NCBI GenBank assembly: GCA_003695915.1
Contig: RFGF01000127.1
Coordinates: 1-64,000 of the forward strand
Source: Nitrospirota bacterium
Lineage (GTDB): Bacteria > Nitrospirota > Nitrospiria > Nitrospirales > UBA8639
Direction: 5' to 3'
DNA: 64,000 nucleotides
Position numbers and translations under genes: made by a program. How positions within the stretch are numbered: position 1 is the first letter of the stretch; each line of letters starts with the position of its first letter. Shown here piece after piece: positions 54,292 through 63,118 of this stretch. The notes beneath the pieces were generated by a model, which saw only the letters and a program-made list of their open reading frames with translations, did not search any database and was not told where the DNA came from.

Positions 54292-55857
54292 TTATTTAGC
54301 GAAATTCACAAAACGACTTTCGCGAATTACGGTGATTTTTATTTGTCCCGGATATGTCAGTTCCTGCTCAATCTTTTTAGCCAACTCCCGCGACAGATTA
54401 AACGAATCGGCGTCACTCAGCTCTCCATGCCGCACGATCACGCGCACCTCGCGGCCAGCTTGAATGGCATAGGCTTTGTCCACGCCTTTGAAGCTCGTGG
54501 CCAGCGACTCGAGTTTTTCCAACCGTTTGACATAAGCCTCCAGCGTCTCTCGTCTTGCCCCCGGTCGAGCCGCCGACAAGGCCTCTGCTGCAGCAACCAA
54601 CACCGATTCCGGACAAATGGGTTCGACTTGTTCATGATGGGCAGCGATGGCATTGACGACTTTTTCGGACTCCCCGTACTTTTTAGCGATTTCAGCTCCC
54701 AGCATCGCATGGGTGCCTTCTTCTTCATGACTGACCACTTTTCCAATGTCATGAAGCAACGCTCCCCGTTTAGCCAATTTGATATCGAGCCCTAATTCCG
54801 CCGCCATGATGCCGCAGATATAGGCCGCCTCACGAGCGTGATACAGATTATTTTGTCCGTAACTGGTTCGATATTTTAACCGACCCAGTAATTTGATGAT
54901 CTCCGGATGAAAGTCGGAGAGCCCAACTTCAAAAATCACTTTCTCAGCCTCTTCGCGCATCACCTTATCGAGCTCGCTTTTGACCTTTTCGACGACCTCT
55001 TCGATCCGAGTCGGATGGATTCTGCCATCCGCCATCAGCCGTTCCAGGGCGATTTTCGCTACTTCGCGACGCAAAGGATCGAACCCCGATACGATTACCG
55101 CCTCCGGAGTCTCATCAATGATCAAATCTACTCCTGTCGCCGCCTCCAAGGCCCGAATGTTCCGGCCTTCTCGCCCGATAATCCGGCCCTTCATGCCATC
55201 GCTGGACAAAGGAACAACCGATATGGTTGCTTCGTTCACATAATCCCGCGTAATGCGCTGAATCGAACGAGTGACGATTTCTCGGGCTTCCCGCTCCGCA
55301 TTTTCCCTGGCCTCATCGATAATGCGCTTGCTCAGCATCGCCCCTTCCAAGCGGGCTTCGCTTTCTATTTCCATGAGCAATTGACGCTTGCCTTCTTCCA
55401 CGGTCATACCGGCCACACGTTCCAACGCCTGCCGGTGCTCCTTGATCGCTTCCTCACAGGCCCGTTCCTTCTCTGCCAGAATTTCCTCCCGCTTGAGCAA
55501 TGTTTTCTCGTTGTGACGGATCTCTTCTTCGCGACGCTCTAAATTAGCCGCTTTCCGATCCAAGGCTTCTTCGCGCTGCTGCAGCTTTTTTTCAACAGCC
55601 TTGAATTCATTTCGTTTTTCTTTTTCCTTCCGCTCGATATCGGCCTTGCTCTGAAAGAGCAAATCCTTGGCTTCAATTTTGGCTTCTTTCAGAATGTGCT
55701 CGGCTTCTCGCTGTGCGTTGAGCGTTAACTGCCGGATACTGTCTTCTGCCTCGGCACGGCGAGCAGCTTCTCGTTGACGGCGCAACCATCCACTCAAAAC
55801 ATAACCAGCACCTAGTCCAACCACCAGGGCCAGAACAATGAAGATCATCGTTGTCAA
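54292..55857 (-). CDS. rny: Ribonuclease Y
   Basis: A 521-residue membrane-anchored endoribonuclease that initiates mRNA decay. TM at residues 4-24, a long coiled coil with repeated Glu/Arg/Lys heptads (about 28-205), a KH domain (GMKGRIIGREGRNIRALEAATGVDLIIDE), and the HD domain with HDIGKV and EGTHAMLGAEIAKKYGE. Start: TTG at 55857, placed just after AGGGGGTG, or ATG at 55848; they differ by three residues. Confidence 0.96.
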   Translation of the reverse strand: MTTMIFIVLALVVGLGAGYVLSGWLRRQREAARRAEAEDSIRQLTLNAQREAEHILKEAKIEAKDLLFQSKADIERKEKEKRNEFKAVEKKLQQREEALDRKAANLERREEEIRHNEKTLLKREEILAEKERACEEAIKEHRQALERVAGMTVEEGKRQLLMEIESEARLEGAMLSKRIIDEARENAEREAREIVTRSIQRITRDYVNEATISVVPLSSDGMKGRIIGREGRNIRALEAATGVDLIIDETPEAVIVSGFDPLRREVAKIALERLMADGRIHPTRIEEVVEKVKSELDKVMREEAEKVIFEVGLSDFHPEIIKLLGRLKYRTSYGQNNLYHAREAAYICGIMAAELGLDIKLAKRGALLHDIGKVVSHEEEGTHAMLGAEIAKKYGESEKVVNAIAAHHEQVEPICPESVLVAAAEALSAARPGARRETLEAYVKRLEKLESLATSFKGVDKAYAIQAGREVRVIVRHGELSDADSFNLSRELAKKIEQELTYPGQIKITVIRESRFVNFAK

Positions 55858-56555
55858 AGGTAGACACCCCCTTCCAAAGATTTTCTCCCTCGCCTTTCAA
55901 AAATGGGCGAGAAAGAAATACAAGAATGCTATTTTGCTCGATGGACCAGGAGGTCAGCTAAGACAGATAGTGACGAAGGATGCCGGAGAGACAGAAATAC
56001 GCGGCAGACGAAGACAGAGAAACTCCTCCCACAGAAACCCGATGCCCAATTTGTGAACTCTTACACTCCAAGGACTGGGCAGGGCCCGCAAGAACGGCCA
56101 GCCGACTTTGTCAAGAGCGCTTTCGATAGGCTTGATCTGGAGTAGCCTTATGGAATGGATGCTGGTCGGTCGAGCGTCAACACGCCAAAAGTTTTGGAGG
56201 ATGCACAAGAGCTGAAATAGTCGCAGTCTTCCGGTAATGAGTAGGCACGCATCTAAATACCGATTCCATGCCTTCGTCATAACATGCATGGCTAGTAAGT
56301 GCTAGCCCCCTGCTTTCCGCTCCCGCTTCGAACGATGCGGGATTACGAGCAAATTCTTTACAATTCAAGCAGTTAAACAACAAGCATTGTCGATGAGTTA
56401 ACCTATCAAAATAGATTCGATTTTGGCAAGCAATCCGACACCCTGAACCAATCTGTCCTCGGTCACAGAGCGTCCGGCGCTATCCCAACCCTGAAGAGAT
56501 CCTTTTCACATGTTGAAGGGGATACACGAACTGGAAGGAAAGACGAAAGGCAATG
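55858..56555. other. 0.7-kb gene-free region between zapA and rny
   Basis: No protein gene is supported; the longest frames lack any family resemblance. It contains nested inverted repeats (see the entry at 56290-56372). In many bacteria 6S RNA lies next to zapA; I could not recognise its consensus here. A promoter for rny should be within this stretch but no clear one was seen. Confidence 0.4.
56290..56372. repeat. Nested inverted repeats, possible structured RNA
   Basis: Two neighbouring hairpins: GGCTAG/CTAGCC (56290-56295 with 56302-56307), and a nested structure in which CTGCTT/AAGCAG (56310-56315 with 56367-56372) encloses CCCGC/GCGGG (56322-56326 with 56337-56341). Nested stems around an internal bubble could indicate a small RNA or leader for rny; strand is undetermined. 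No T-run marks a terminator. Confidence 0.35.
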
Positions 56556-56846
56556 TCACAGCAGTTGAGACGCAAGGTGTTGATCGATTTGCTCGATAAT
56601 GCCTTTAGCTCGACGCTCAAGCTCCTCTTGTCCGGCTTGACTTCGCCGTTCTTGCTGGAACAATTGATCGGCGATAGTCATTGCGGTCAAAATCGCCAAT
56701 TTGGTCGGTGTCCCTGTTTTCATCGTTCGCGCTAAGGAGCGCATGTGCGTATCCACATACCGAGCTAATTCTTGGACATACTCGTCGTCCATATCGCATT
56801 TCAATATCAGCCGTTGTCCAAAAACTTCGACCTCCACAGCCTTCAT
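56556..56846 (-). CDS. zapA: Cell division protein ZapA
   Basis: A 96-residue ZapA: beta-rich head VEVEVFGQRLILKCDMDDEYVQELARYVD, then a helical tail (AILTAMTIADQLFQQERRS...). ZapA cross-links FtsZ filaments in the Z ring. ATG 56846 fits the family start with GAGA upstream; an ATG at 56867 would overlap the previous gene. Directly downstream of a ZapB-like coiled-coil gene. Confidence 0.9.
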   Translation of the reverse strand: MKAVEVEVFGQRLILKCDMDDEYVQELARYVDTHMRSLARTMKTGTPTKLAILTAMTIADQLFQQERRSQAGQEELERRAKGIIEQIDQHLASQLL

Positions 56847-56856
56847 GACGAGTCTC

Positions 56857-57090
56857 TCAGGAACCATGAGAATCGAGAAAATCCAATTCCTGTAACACCT
56901 TCTCGATGCGAGCGCGAATGTCCGACCGCTCAGCTTCCCAGTTTTGTGACAATTCTTCTTGCTTGTGCAATTGTTCCCGAGCCGTTCTCAGTTCATCTTC
57001 TAAAAAAGCCTTGTCGCGCTTGAGTTCAACGACAAGATCGACAAGCTTTTTCACTCGAACCTCTAACGCTTCGATTTTTTCCAAGCTCAT
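56857..57090 (-). CDS. Short coiled-coil protein, ZapB-like
   Basis: A 77-residue, almost entirely heptad-repeat helix (LEALEVRVKKLVDLVVELK..., many Glu/Lys/Arg, no Pro or Gly). GAGGAG ahead of ATG 57090 sets the start. Position immediately before zapA and composition suggest a ZapB-type Z-ring factor; coiled coils have low information content, so this remains an inference. Confidence 0.75.
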   Translation of the reverse strand: MSLEKIEALEVRVKKLVDLVVELKRDKAFLEDELRTAREQLHKQEELSQNWEAERSDIRARIEKVLQELDFLDSHGS

Positions 57091-57126
57091 CTTTGCTCCT
57101 CGCACTGGCGGGGGACTATAAAAACT

Positions 57127-59400
57127 TCAACAAAGCCTGTCAAGCGAAACCATCCGACATGACTCGCCATTCAGAGCGTGATAAATGCGATAACTTCCAA
57201 GAACGCGCTTCACATACCCACGGGTTTCGCGATAGGCAATGGATTCGATAAACTCGTCGGCCGATTGTTCGCCATGACGCTTCATCCATTTTTGGACCAC
57301 GTGCGGCCCGGCATTGTACGCAGCGACCGCATACACGACATTTCCGCCAAACCGTTCGAGCAGTTGAGCCAGATACGTGGCCCCCAAATAAATGTTGAGC
57401 TGGGGACTAAAGAGCGAGTCATCGACCAGTCTTGGGATTCCTAACCCTTGAGCCACTTTCTGAGCCGTACTCGGCATCAATTGCATCAAACCCATAGCTC
57501 CCACCCGCGAAACAGCTTGTCGATCATACAAACTCTCTTCGCGAATGATGCCCGAGATCAGGTACGGATCGACCAGGTTCCGAATGGAGGCTTGAACGAC
57601 CGGCAGATATCCTCTGGGATAGGCGGCCACCCAGACCGGCGATGAAAAATGAAGGCGCCCTTGTTGGAGATCAGAGCTAAAATGCCGTATCGCCAAACGG
57701 ATTCCAACATGATAAGCCCGCACCTGTTGCGCTAAAGCGATCAACGCCGACGCGGCAGGTTTTTCCCGGCCATAGCGCCGTTCGAGTGCATCGAGTTCTC
57801 GAACCGCTTCGGAGAATAATCGAAGTTCTGCTAATTGAACCGCCTTGCGATAATGAATATCCTCAGTTAGTCTAGGAGGCGTCTCAACCTTTTCGGCTCT
57901 TTCGGTAAACCGAGTAAACGCATTCGATGTCAATGCGATGCCCCGAGCGTGCAACCGAGAGCGAGCGAGTTGCCCATAATAGGTGTAGGGATATGCCTCA
58001 GCCAGCGTTCGATACAAACGATGTGCTTCCTCTTCAGCATGGATCTGTTCCTTCGCGCGCCCTATCCAATACCATGCCCGCAATCGGTCATCCTGTCCTT
58101 GCTGCGTGCGCTCAGTCGATACCAAGATCGTCTGAAACACGGCGATGGCCTGGTCGTATCGTCCCTGTCGATAATGCAACCAACCCGCTCGCCATAAGGC
58201 ATCGAGACGCCTAGGGGAAGCGGTCGCCTCCTCCGAAGCTCGTCGATATGCTTCCAAAGCTTTTTGTTCCTGATTATGATCTTGGAACCACACCCCGCAA
58301 AACACCCACAGAAGCGCCCGTTGATTGCCTGAAAGTCGCTTGTGATCGCTCGCATGACACAAGGTCGTCAATTTCTCCCCATCACCTTGCCGGAGATACA
58401 CGCGTCCCAACCAGACCGTCGCTTGTCCAGCCAAGCGCGAACCCGACGAAGCCAAACGGTGGAAGACTTCCTGTGCTCGGTCATAGCGCCGCAAGCCTGT
58501 GTAAGCCAACCCCAACTGGAACTGAGCCCTGTCCCATTTCTCGATCCGGTCTCGGCCCAAAGCTAGGTACTGATGCCAGGCTGACACGGCTTCCTCAAGG
58601 CGTGCAGCCCGCTGAAGCGAAGAGGCTCGTTGGAAAGAGTCTGTAGGGGTTGGTGCCATCCAGTCCTCTTCATCGAGCAAAGAGGCTGCTGTCTCCGCTT
58701 CAGGAGTCACAGGATAGTGTGCCCAGAGGGTTCGTAACGCATCTCGGGCCAACGAGAGCCGATTCAATTGAAGTCCACAGGTTCCGATTGCGAGCAGTGC
58801 CTGCGGAGCCCAATCAGCTGTCGGATCCTTCTCGAGCGCCTGTTGCAGCAAGGAATAGCCGCGCGCGCAAGAGCCGGATTGGATCCGAGCTTTTCCAGCT
58901 CGAAACATCGCCTCGGCAGCCAGCACCGTCTCAGGAACCCGATGGATGAGGGCTTCAAACGCTTCTGCTGCCTTGTGGTGATCGGAGAGCTGAAGATACG
59001 CCTCACCGATCCACAGACGGATATAATCTTCGAGCAGAGGAAAATGCTCTTGAGCGCGAGCAAAATGGCGAAGAGCTCGATCGGGATCGGCTTGCCGACG
59101 AAGGAGTCCCAAATGCACCTCTGCGCGCCGAGCCCAGACCGACTCGGGAAATCGGGACTGTATGGCTTGCAGGCGAGCTAAGGCTTCTTCCTCTTGCGAG
59201 GCTGACCCCCATCGAACCTGCTCGACAAGTTGGAGAGCCTGGATGAAGCATTCTTTTGCTGTTTCACAGACCGACGTCCGTTGATCAGCATCCGCTGAAT
59301 GAACCTCGCCAGCAAAACCGCTCCCTCCTATTCCGCAGACGATGCCCACTGCTAGTAGGCACCGAATCCCCCATAAAAGAGTAACGATCCAAAGTTTCAT
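57127..59400 (-). CDS. Soluble lytic murein transglycosylase (Slt70-like)
   Basis: A 757-residue periplasmic enzyme. Residues 1-31 are a signal peptide (hydrophobic core LLAVGIVCGIGGSGFAG). About 550 residues of TPR-like helical repeats form the superhelical ring (repeated A-x-F-x-x-L and YW/GRA patterns). The SLT domain follows: catalytic Glu in GIIREESLYDRQAVS, GAMGLMQLMPSTAQ and AVAAYNAGPHVV. It cleaves glycan strands with 1,6-anhydro product formation. ATG 59400 has AAGG upstream; the frame above it is not needed. It heads the slt-zapB-like-zapA unit. Confidence 0.93.
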   Translation of the reverse strand: MKLWIVTLLWGIRCLLAVGIVCGIGGSGFAGEVHSADADQRTSVCETAKECFIQALQLVEQVRWGSASQEEEALARLQAIQSRFPESVWARRAEVHLGLLRRQADPDRALRHFARAQEHFPLLEDYIRLWIGEAYLQLSDHHKAAEAFEALIHRVPETVLAAEAMFRAGKARIQSGSCARGYSLLQQALEKDPTADWAPQALLAIGTCGLQLNRLSLARDALRTLWAHYPVTPEAETAASLLDEEDWMAPTPTDSFQRASSLQRAARLEEAVSAWHQYLALGRDRIEKWDRAQFQLGLAYTGLRRYDRAQEVFHRLASSGSRLAGQATVWLGRVYLRQGDGEKLTTLCHASDHKRLSGNQRALLWVFCGVWFQDHNQEQKALEAYRRASEEATASPRRLDALWRAGWLHYRQGRYDQAIAVFQTILVSTERTQQGQDDRLRAWYWIGRAKEQIHAEEEAHRLYRTLAEAYPYTYYGQLARSRLHARGIALTSNAFTRFTERAEKVETPPRLTEDIHYRKAVQLAELRLFSEAVRELDALERRYGREKPAASALIALAQQVRAYHVGIRLAIRHFSSDLQQGRLHFSSPVWVAAYPRGYLPVVQASIRNLVDPYLISGIIREESLYDRQAVSRVGAMGLMQLMPSTAQKVAQGLGIPRLVDDSLFSPQLNIYLGATYLAQLLERFGGNVVYAVAAYNAGPHVVQKWMKRHGEQSADEFIESIAYRETRGYVKRVLGSYRIYHALNGESCRMVSLDRLC

Positions 59401-59535
59401 CAGAGGCCTTGACGAACCATCAGCAGAAATGGACTCAGCATCCTTTCGGCCCGCCTCTCCGGAAGATCCGCCAGCGATTCGCATTAAAAAGTGGGCCTTG
59501 AAGCCCCGATGGTGGACATACTAGGGATGCGTTCA

Positions 59536-59563
59536 ATTATACTCTATCGCTTTCAGGCTTCAA
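59536..59563 (-). promoter_or_regulatory. Putative sigma-70 promoter upstream of the slt gene
   Basis: Minus strand: -35 TTGAAG (59558-59563), 16-bp spacer, consensus -10 TATAAT (59536-59541). Predicted leader of about 130 nt to the slt ATG. Lies 30 bp past the uppS stop. Confidence 0.6.
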
Positions 59564-59594
59564 GTCTCTGCATCGACAACAATCTCTCCCTTTC

Positions 59595-60494
59595 TCATCG
59601 AGAAGCATCTGGCACAAAGACTTCCGCCTGCTTGGTAGGAATCCGTATTCCGTTTACGGGCTGGCCATGGTCTTCATCGAGTTCATCCGATACCGCCTGC
59701 GTCCGAAATCCGGCGTAGGAACGTCCGGTGGCAATCCCGCCGAGCCGACGTTCTCGTCTTTGATAATCCAACAACGCCAAAAGAAAATCTCGCCGCCGGA
59801 AATCCGGCCAAAGCACCGGTGTAAAATACAATTCGGCATATGCGATCTGCCAAAGAAGAAAATTGCTGATTCGACATTCTCCGCTCGTACGAATCAACAA
59901 GTCGGGATCCGGCACATCCGGTAGAGACAGATATCGACCAAATTGTTCTTCCGAAATCGGCAAGACGGCATCGTGGGAGCTGTTGACCTCATCCAGCAGC
60001 TTGTTGATGGCATCCACGATCTCGGCCCGTCCGCTATAACTCAGAGCAATCGTGACCGTCAATCGATCATACGCTCGAGAAGCCTGTTCCACTTCCTGCA
60101 CCACCTTCCGAATTTCCAAAGGCAGCCGTTCGAGTCGCCCAATTGCCCGAACGCGAATGCGTTCCTGCAACAATCGCTCGACGTGGGCGTGAAAAAACTC
60201 GAGCACGAGGTTCATCAATTGTCCGACTTCTTCCAGCGGGCGCTTCCAGTTTTCCATAGAAAAGGCGTACAACGTTAGAGCCGGAATTCCCAGCTCCAAG
60301 CAGGTCTGCACAGCCTCTTGCGCCGAATCGATGCCCCGTCGATGACCAGCAATGCGCGGGAGCCCGCGGCGGGCTGCCCACCGACCGTTTCCATCCATAA
60401 TGATCGCGACATGCCGTGGCAACGATGTCGGCGACAGCAATACCTTCAATCGCTCGTCGGACGGCACCGCATCAGACCCATGTGTATGTGACAT
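59595..60494 (-). CDS. uppS: Isoprenyl transferase (undecaprenyl diphosphate synthase family)
   Basis: A 299-residue cis-prenyltransferase making undecaprenyl diphosphate, carrier for lipid II. HVAIIMDGNGRWAARRGLPRIAGHR with catalytic Asp34, LTLYAFSMENWKRP and the C-terminal DLLIRTSGECRISNFLLWQIAYAELYF are complete. About 40 extra C-terminal residues (GIATGRSYAGFRT... to VFVPDASR) exceed the usual length. ATG 60494 has GGAGG five bases upstream; that Shine-Dalgarno can pair with an upstream CCTCC. Longer open frame to 60653 rejected. Confidence 0.93.
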   Translation of the reverse strand: MSHTHGSDAVPSDERLKVLLSPTSLPRHVAIIMDGNGRWAARRGLPRIAGHRRGIDSAQEAVQTCLELGIPALTLYAFSMENWKRPLEEVGQLMNLVLEFFHAHVERLLQERIRVRAIGRLERLPLEIRKVVQEVEQASRAYDRLTVTIALSYSGRAEIVDAINKLLDEVNSSHDAVLPISEEQFGRYLSLPDVPDPDLLIRTSGECRISNFLLWQIAYAELYFTPVLWPDFRRRDFLLALLDYQRRERRLGGIATGRSYAGFRTQAVSDELDEDHGQPVNGIRIPTKQAEVFVPDASR

Positions 60495-60499
60495 TTCAT

Positions 60500-60567
60500 C
60501 CTCCATAATGAAATGGTAAGGAGGTTCTTCTTCAACCTGTATCGAGAAGATTCCATTGATCTTCTCG
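60500..60567 (-). promoter_or_regulatory. uppS leader with two hairpins, one masking the ribosome-binding site
   Basis: Directly upstream of uppS the transcript can form a perfect 9-bp stem CGAGAAGAT/ATCTTCTCG with a 7-nt loop (60543-60567), and then CCTCC (60520-60524) can pair with the GGAGG Shine-Dalgarno (60500-60504), helped by CCAT/ATGG inside. The first hairpin is not followed by a T-run, so it does not look like a terminator. Translational control is a possibility. Confidence 0.45.
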
Positions 60568-60744
60568 GTCGAACTGGAAAAATGATTAAATAACCTCAAA
60601 AGACAGACAACAGGGACAGAAATAATTGCTGCCGTTGACCGGGCTTTGGGCAACTATCATGTGCCCGACGCAAAGGGAAACGCCTGGCGGCTTGTCATGC
60701 AAAAGGTTCCCGGAGCAAAGAATGTCAATGAGCAGGGCAAGGGC

Positions 60745-62797
60745 TCGAAGTTTTTGGCGAATGGCAATTCAAGAGGAAACGTCGCACGCCCATACCTTTC
60801 CCTCGAGGAAACGAGCGTCCAGACGAGATTAGCGGCCATGAGCACTCCGCTGTGCAACCTGAAGCCATAGCCATCGTGCTCGGCCGTAAACCCTTGAGTA
60901 AACCTTCGCATAACAATGAGTCGCCTCGATACTGACCAGGCCGGTATCGCACACATCCATTTGTGCCCGGTCAAGGCGCTTGAGCGCGTGACGAATGCAA
61001 AGGTCGACGGTCAATCGGAGGGGCTGCATGGCTTGCGCGACGTTCCGCATGAGATTCACCAAAAATTGCATGACCTGATGGGAATCGGTGTCGACAGGCG
61101 GGAAGCACTCGTATGCTCAGAAAATTCGGACGCGATGTATTGGGAGGACCGGTGTTGCGATAGTCGTGGCTCGTTCGATGAGGCCCGATGGAGAGCGCGA
61201 CTCTGTCAACCCTCCTGCTTGTGCGAGAATCGGTTACATCGCCCCATACTGCTGTGCGTGTTCCATGTAGTGCGCTAGCCCGTGAAGTTCGGGCAGCCAT
61301 CGTTGTCGAGGATGTGCTGAGCCAGAACCGTCCGATTCTCTCGAAGGTTCCTCCCCTGCTGATCTTGCGATAAGAGAGTTCCGAGATCCTTGCGGTGGAT
61401 TTGCAAGAAATCGGCGTTTCGTTCGACACACCGATCAACGAACGTTGAAGTCCTTGGGGCAAGAGCCCGACGGAGACCGTCATGCGAATGAGAGCGTTTC
61501 TCACATTGTGCCACGCACGGCTGACCACATCCGTCATACTAAGCGGCGTCACACCTCGACGTTTGGCCCTGACGGCGACACCGTACTGCCTCCATCGCTG
61601 GGCGTTCAGCCCTATTTTGCGCGACGAAGACCATCCCTGAAACCCTCTCATGCATCTTCTAGAAGCGATCCCGAGACTGGAACGGGGTGCTCAGCGGAAG
61701 CACGAAGCATCGTTTCCCCGTTGGTGACGACGCCTTCCCGCAACACAGAAATGCTTCGAGAATGGACCCAGGACCGAGCGCTTCGCCAAACACGTTGGCC
61801 GGAGAGGCGTCTATCGATTCATCCTCTCTTCCGCCCGAATCCTTTGGAAATCCTCAATGTTTGACGATTGCAGGATTCACTGCACCGCGACCCTCGATTC
61901 CATATCGATCACGAGAAGCCTATCCGCCAGACAGCTGCTGATGCTATGAGCTACGTATTTCGTCTCGGCCAGCTCATGTTGGGCCGCTTCCAGCTCCGCC
62001 CAATTGCATCCGGCATCTTGCCCCTATCGGGTGTAACGAATCCGGACAAAACTGCTGAAGAAGCTAGGCTCTGTGTCTCGCGCTCGCTTTGGCTCTCTCC
62101 CACAGCGAGCACTCTATTCATCGACATTTACGCCCCTGGAGCGTCACGGGTTTTTGTGTTTCCTAACGGCCTGGTCTCCATGATCATCGACAATTATCTC
62201 TTCCGCTCTTGCTCGCCCTAAGCATTCCGGGCTGGCTATGCGTGACTCTACCTGTCACACGCTCTCAAAAACGAATGCCCATTGCGACAATGGGCGTTCA
62301 TCGGTCAGCTGCGTTTTGATCTGCTGATCTCGATGCCGGCGCTTAGCCAATGCATTCGCTAACTGCTAGACGTCGATGGGATCGAACAGCTTCCGAAGCA
62401 CAAGCAACTTGTCGTGCAAAGCTGCTCGAGCATGCGATTCCGATCATGATCGCAAATCGCGAGGCACATCACCATCTACCCATCGGGATCTATCTCCCAC
62501 GAATACTCAATCGTTTGGACGCCAGCCCATTCCGGAAGGCTGCGCCCATCGACAAAAGACACGCTAGCCGGGCAGCGTTTCTTGGACCATTTGATAACCC
62601 TTCCGGCCCTGATCGGCACAAGCCACGACAAAGCTCTCGCGTTCGGCTCGTAAGTCTTCTACGCCAAACGGATCGGCTCATGGCTCATGACGGCCGAAAT
62701 ATCGGCCGCCGGTTCGAGAATCTTCCGATAAGTCATCGTGAATGGCCCGGTTCTCGTCGATGACCAGGATTGGTCGATCGGCTCGATCCCCTTGCAT
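60745..62797 (-). pseudogene. Decayed receiver-PAS-histidine kinase (two-component) gene(s)
   Basis: On the minus strand consecutive pieces of one regulator appear in all three frames. Order 5' to 3': a receiver start MQGDRADRPILVIDENRAIH from ATG 62797, then YRKILEPAADISAVMSHE, ESFVVACADQGRKGYQMV, SVSFVDGRSLPEWAGVQT, KLLVLRKLFDPIDV and QLANALAKRRHRDQQIKTQL (end of receiver). Then a PAS part, ELAETKYVAHSISSCLADR with LLVIDMESRVAV and GMVFVAQNRAER; a kinase H-box region AWHNVRNALIRMTVSVGLL; and an HATPase end, FLVNLMRNVAQAM, GYGFRLHSGVLMAANL and RATFPLELP. Several stops and frameshifts break it, so it cannot be functional. It could have been one hybrid protein or two adjacent genes; limits approximate. 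Confidence 0.8.
62267..62299 (-). terminator. Terminator-like hairpin inside the decayed regulator
   Basis: Minus strand: stem GAACGCCCATTG/CAATGGGCATTC (11 of 12 pairs, TCG loop) followed by GTTTTTG. It lies just after the receiver remnant and before the PAS-kinase remnant. Shape and T-run fit an intrinsic terminator, suggesting the receiver and kinase may once have been separate units or that the element was inserted. Confidence 0.5.
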
Positions 62798-63118
62798 GCC
62801 GATTTGCCTCGGTGCGCGTCACTCCCTCTCAGCTCTTGCCAAAAACTTCGCTCCACCCCGCTCCACAAGATATTCTCTTGATTTCGTCGATTTTCGGAAT
62901 TGCCCGGTTGAGAAGGGCCCGATACCGGCATGCACGCTTTCAGCTCACGGCTTGGAGATCTCCCTGGTGTCTCGCGTAGAAGAACGCTAGAATCATGCAC
63001 GCATCGATGTGACTCTGAAGAGGATCCAGGCATTGCATCAGCCGCATTCTCACATCCGTATGTCCAACCCATCACCTTTCCAAATGCTCGCTCGTCCGGA
63101 GCCAATGGCGTGTTCTCC
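62798..63118. other. Divergent intergenic region
   Basis: Lies between the decayed regulator (minus) and the MFS gene (plus). Open frames on both strands (for example 62742-62990 plus) have no family resemblance. No clear promoter or RNA seen. Confidence 0.35.

Noticed and set aside
55858-56555. 6S RNA next to zapA
   Set aside because: I could not recognise the 6S consensus or its full-length bubble structure; kept only as a suggestion to test.
60971-61651. 226-residue minus-strand frame as a real hypothetical protein
   Set aside because: Only a stretch near AWHNVRNALIRMTVSV looks like protein (kinase H-box); the rest is out of frame within the decayed regulator.
61445-61864. Plus-strand frames in the decayed-regulator region
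   Set aside because: They are the complement of the recognisable minus-strand kinase remains and show no family resemblance.
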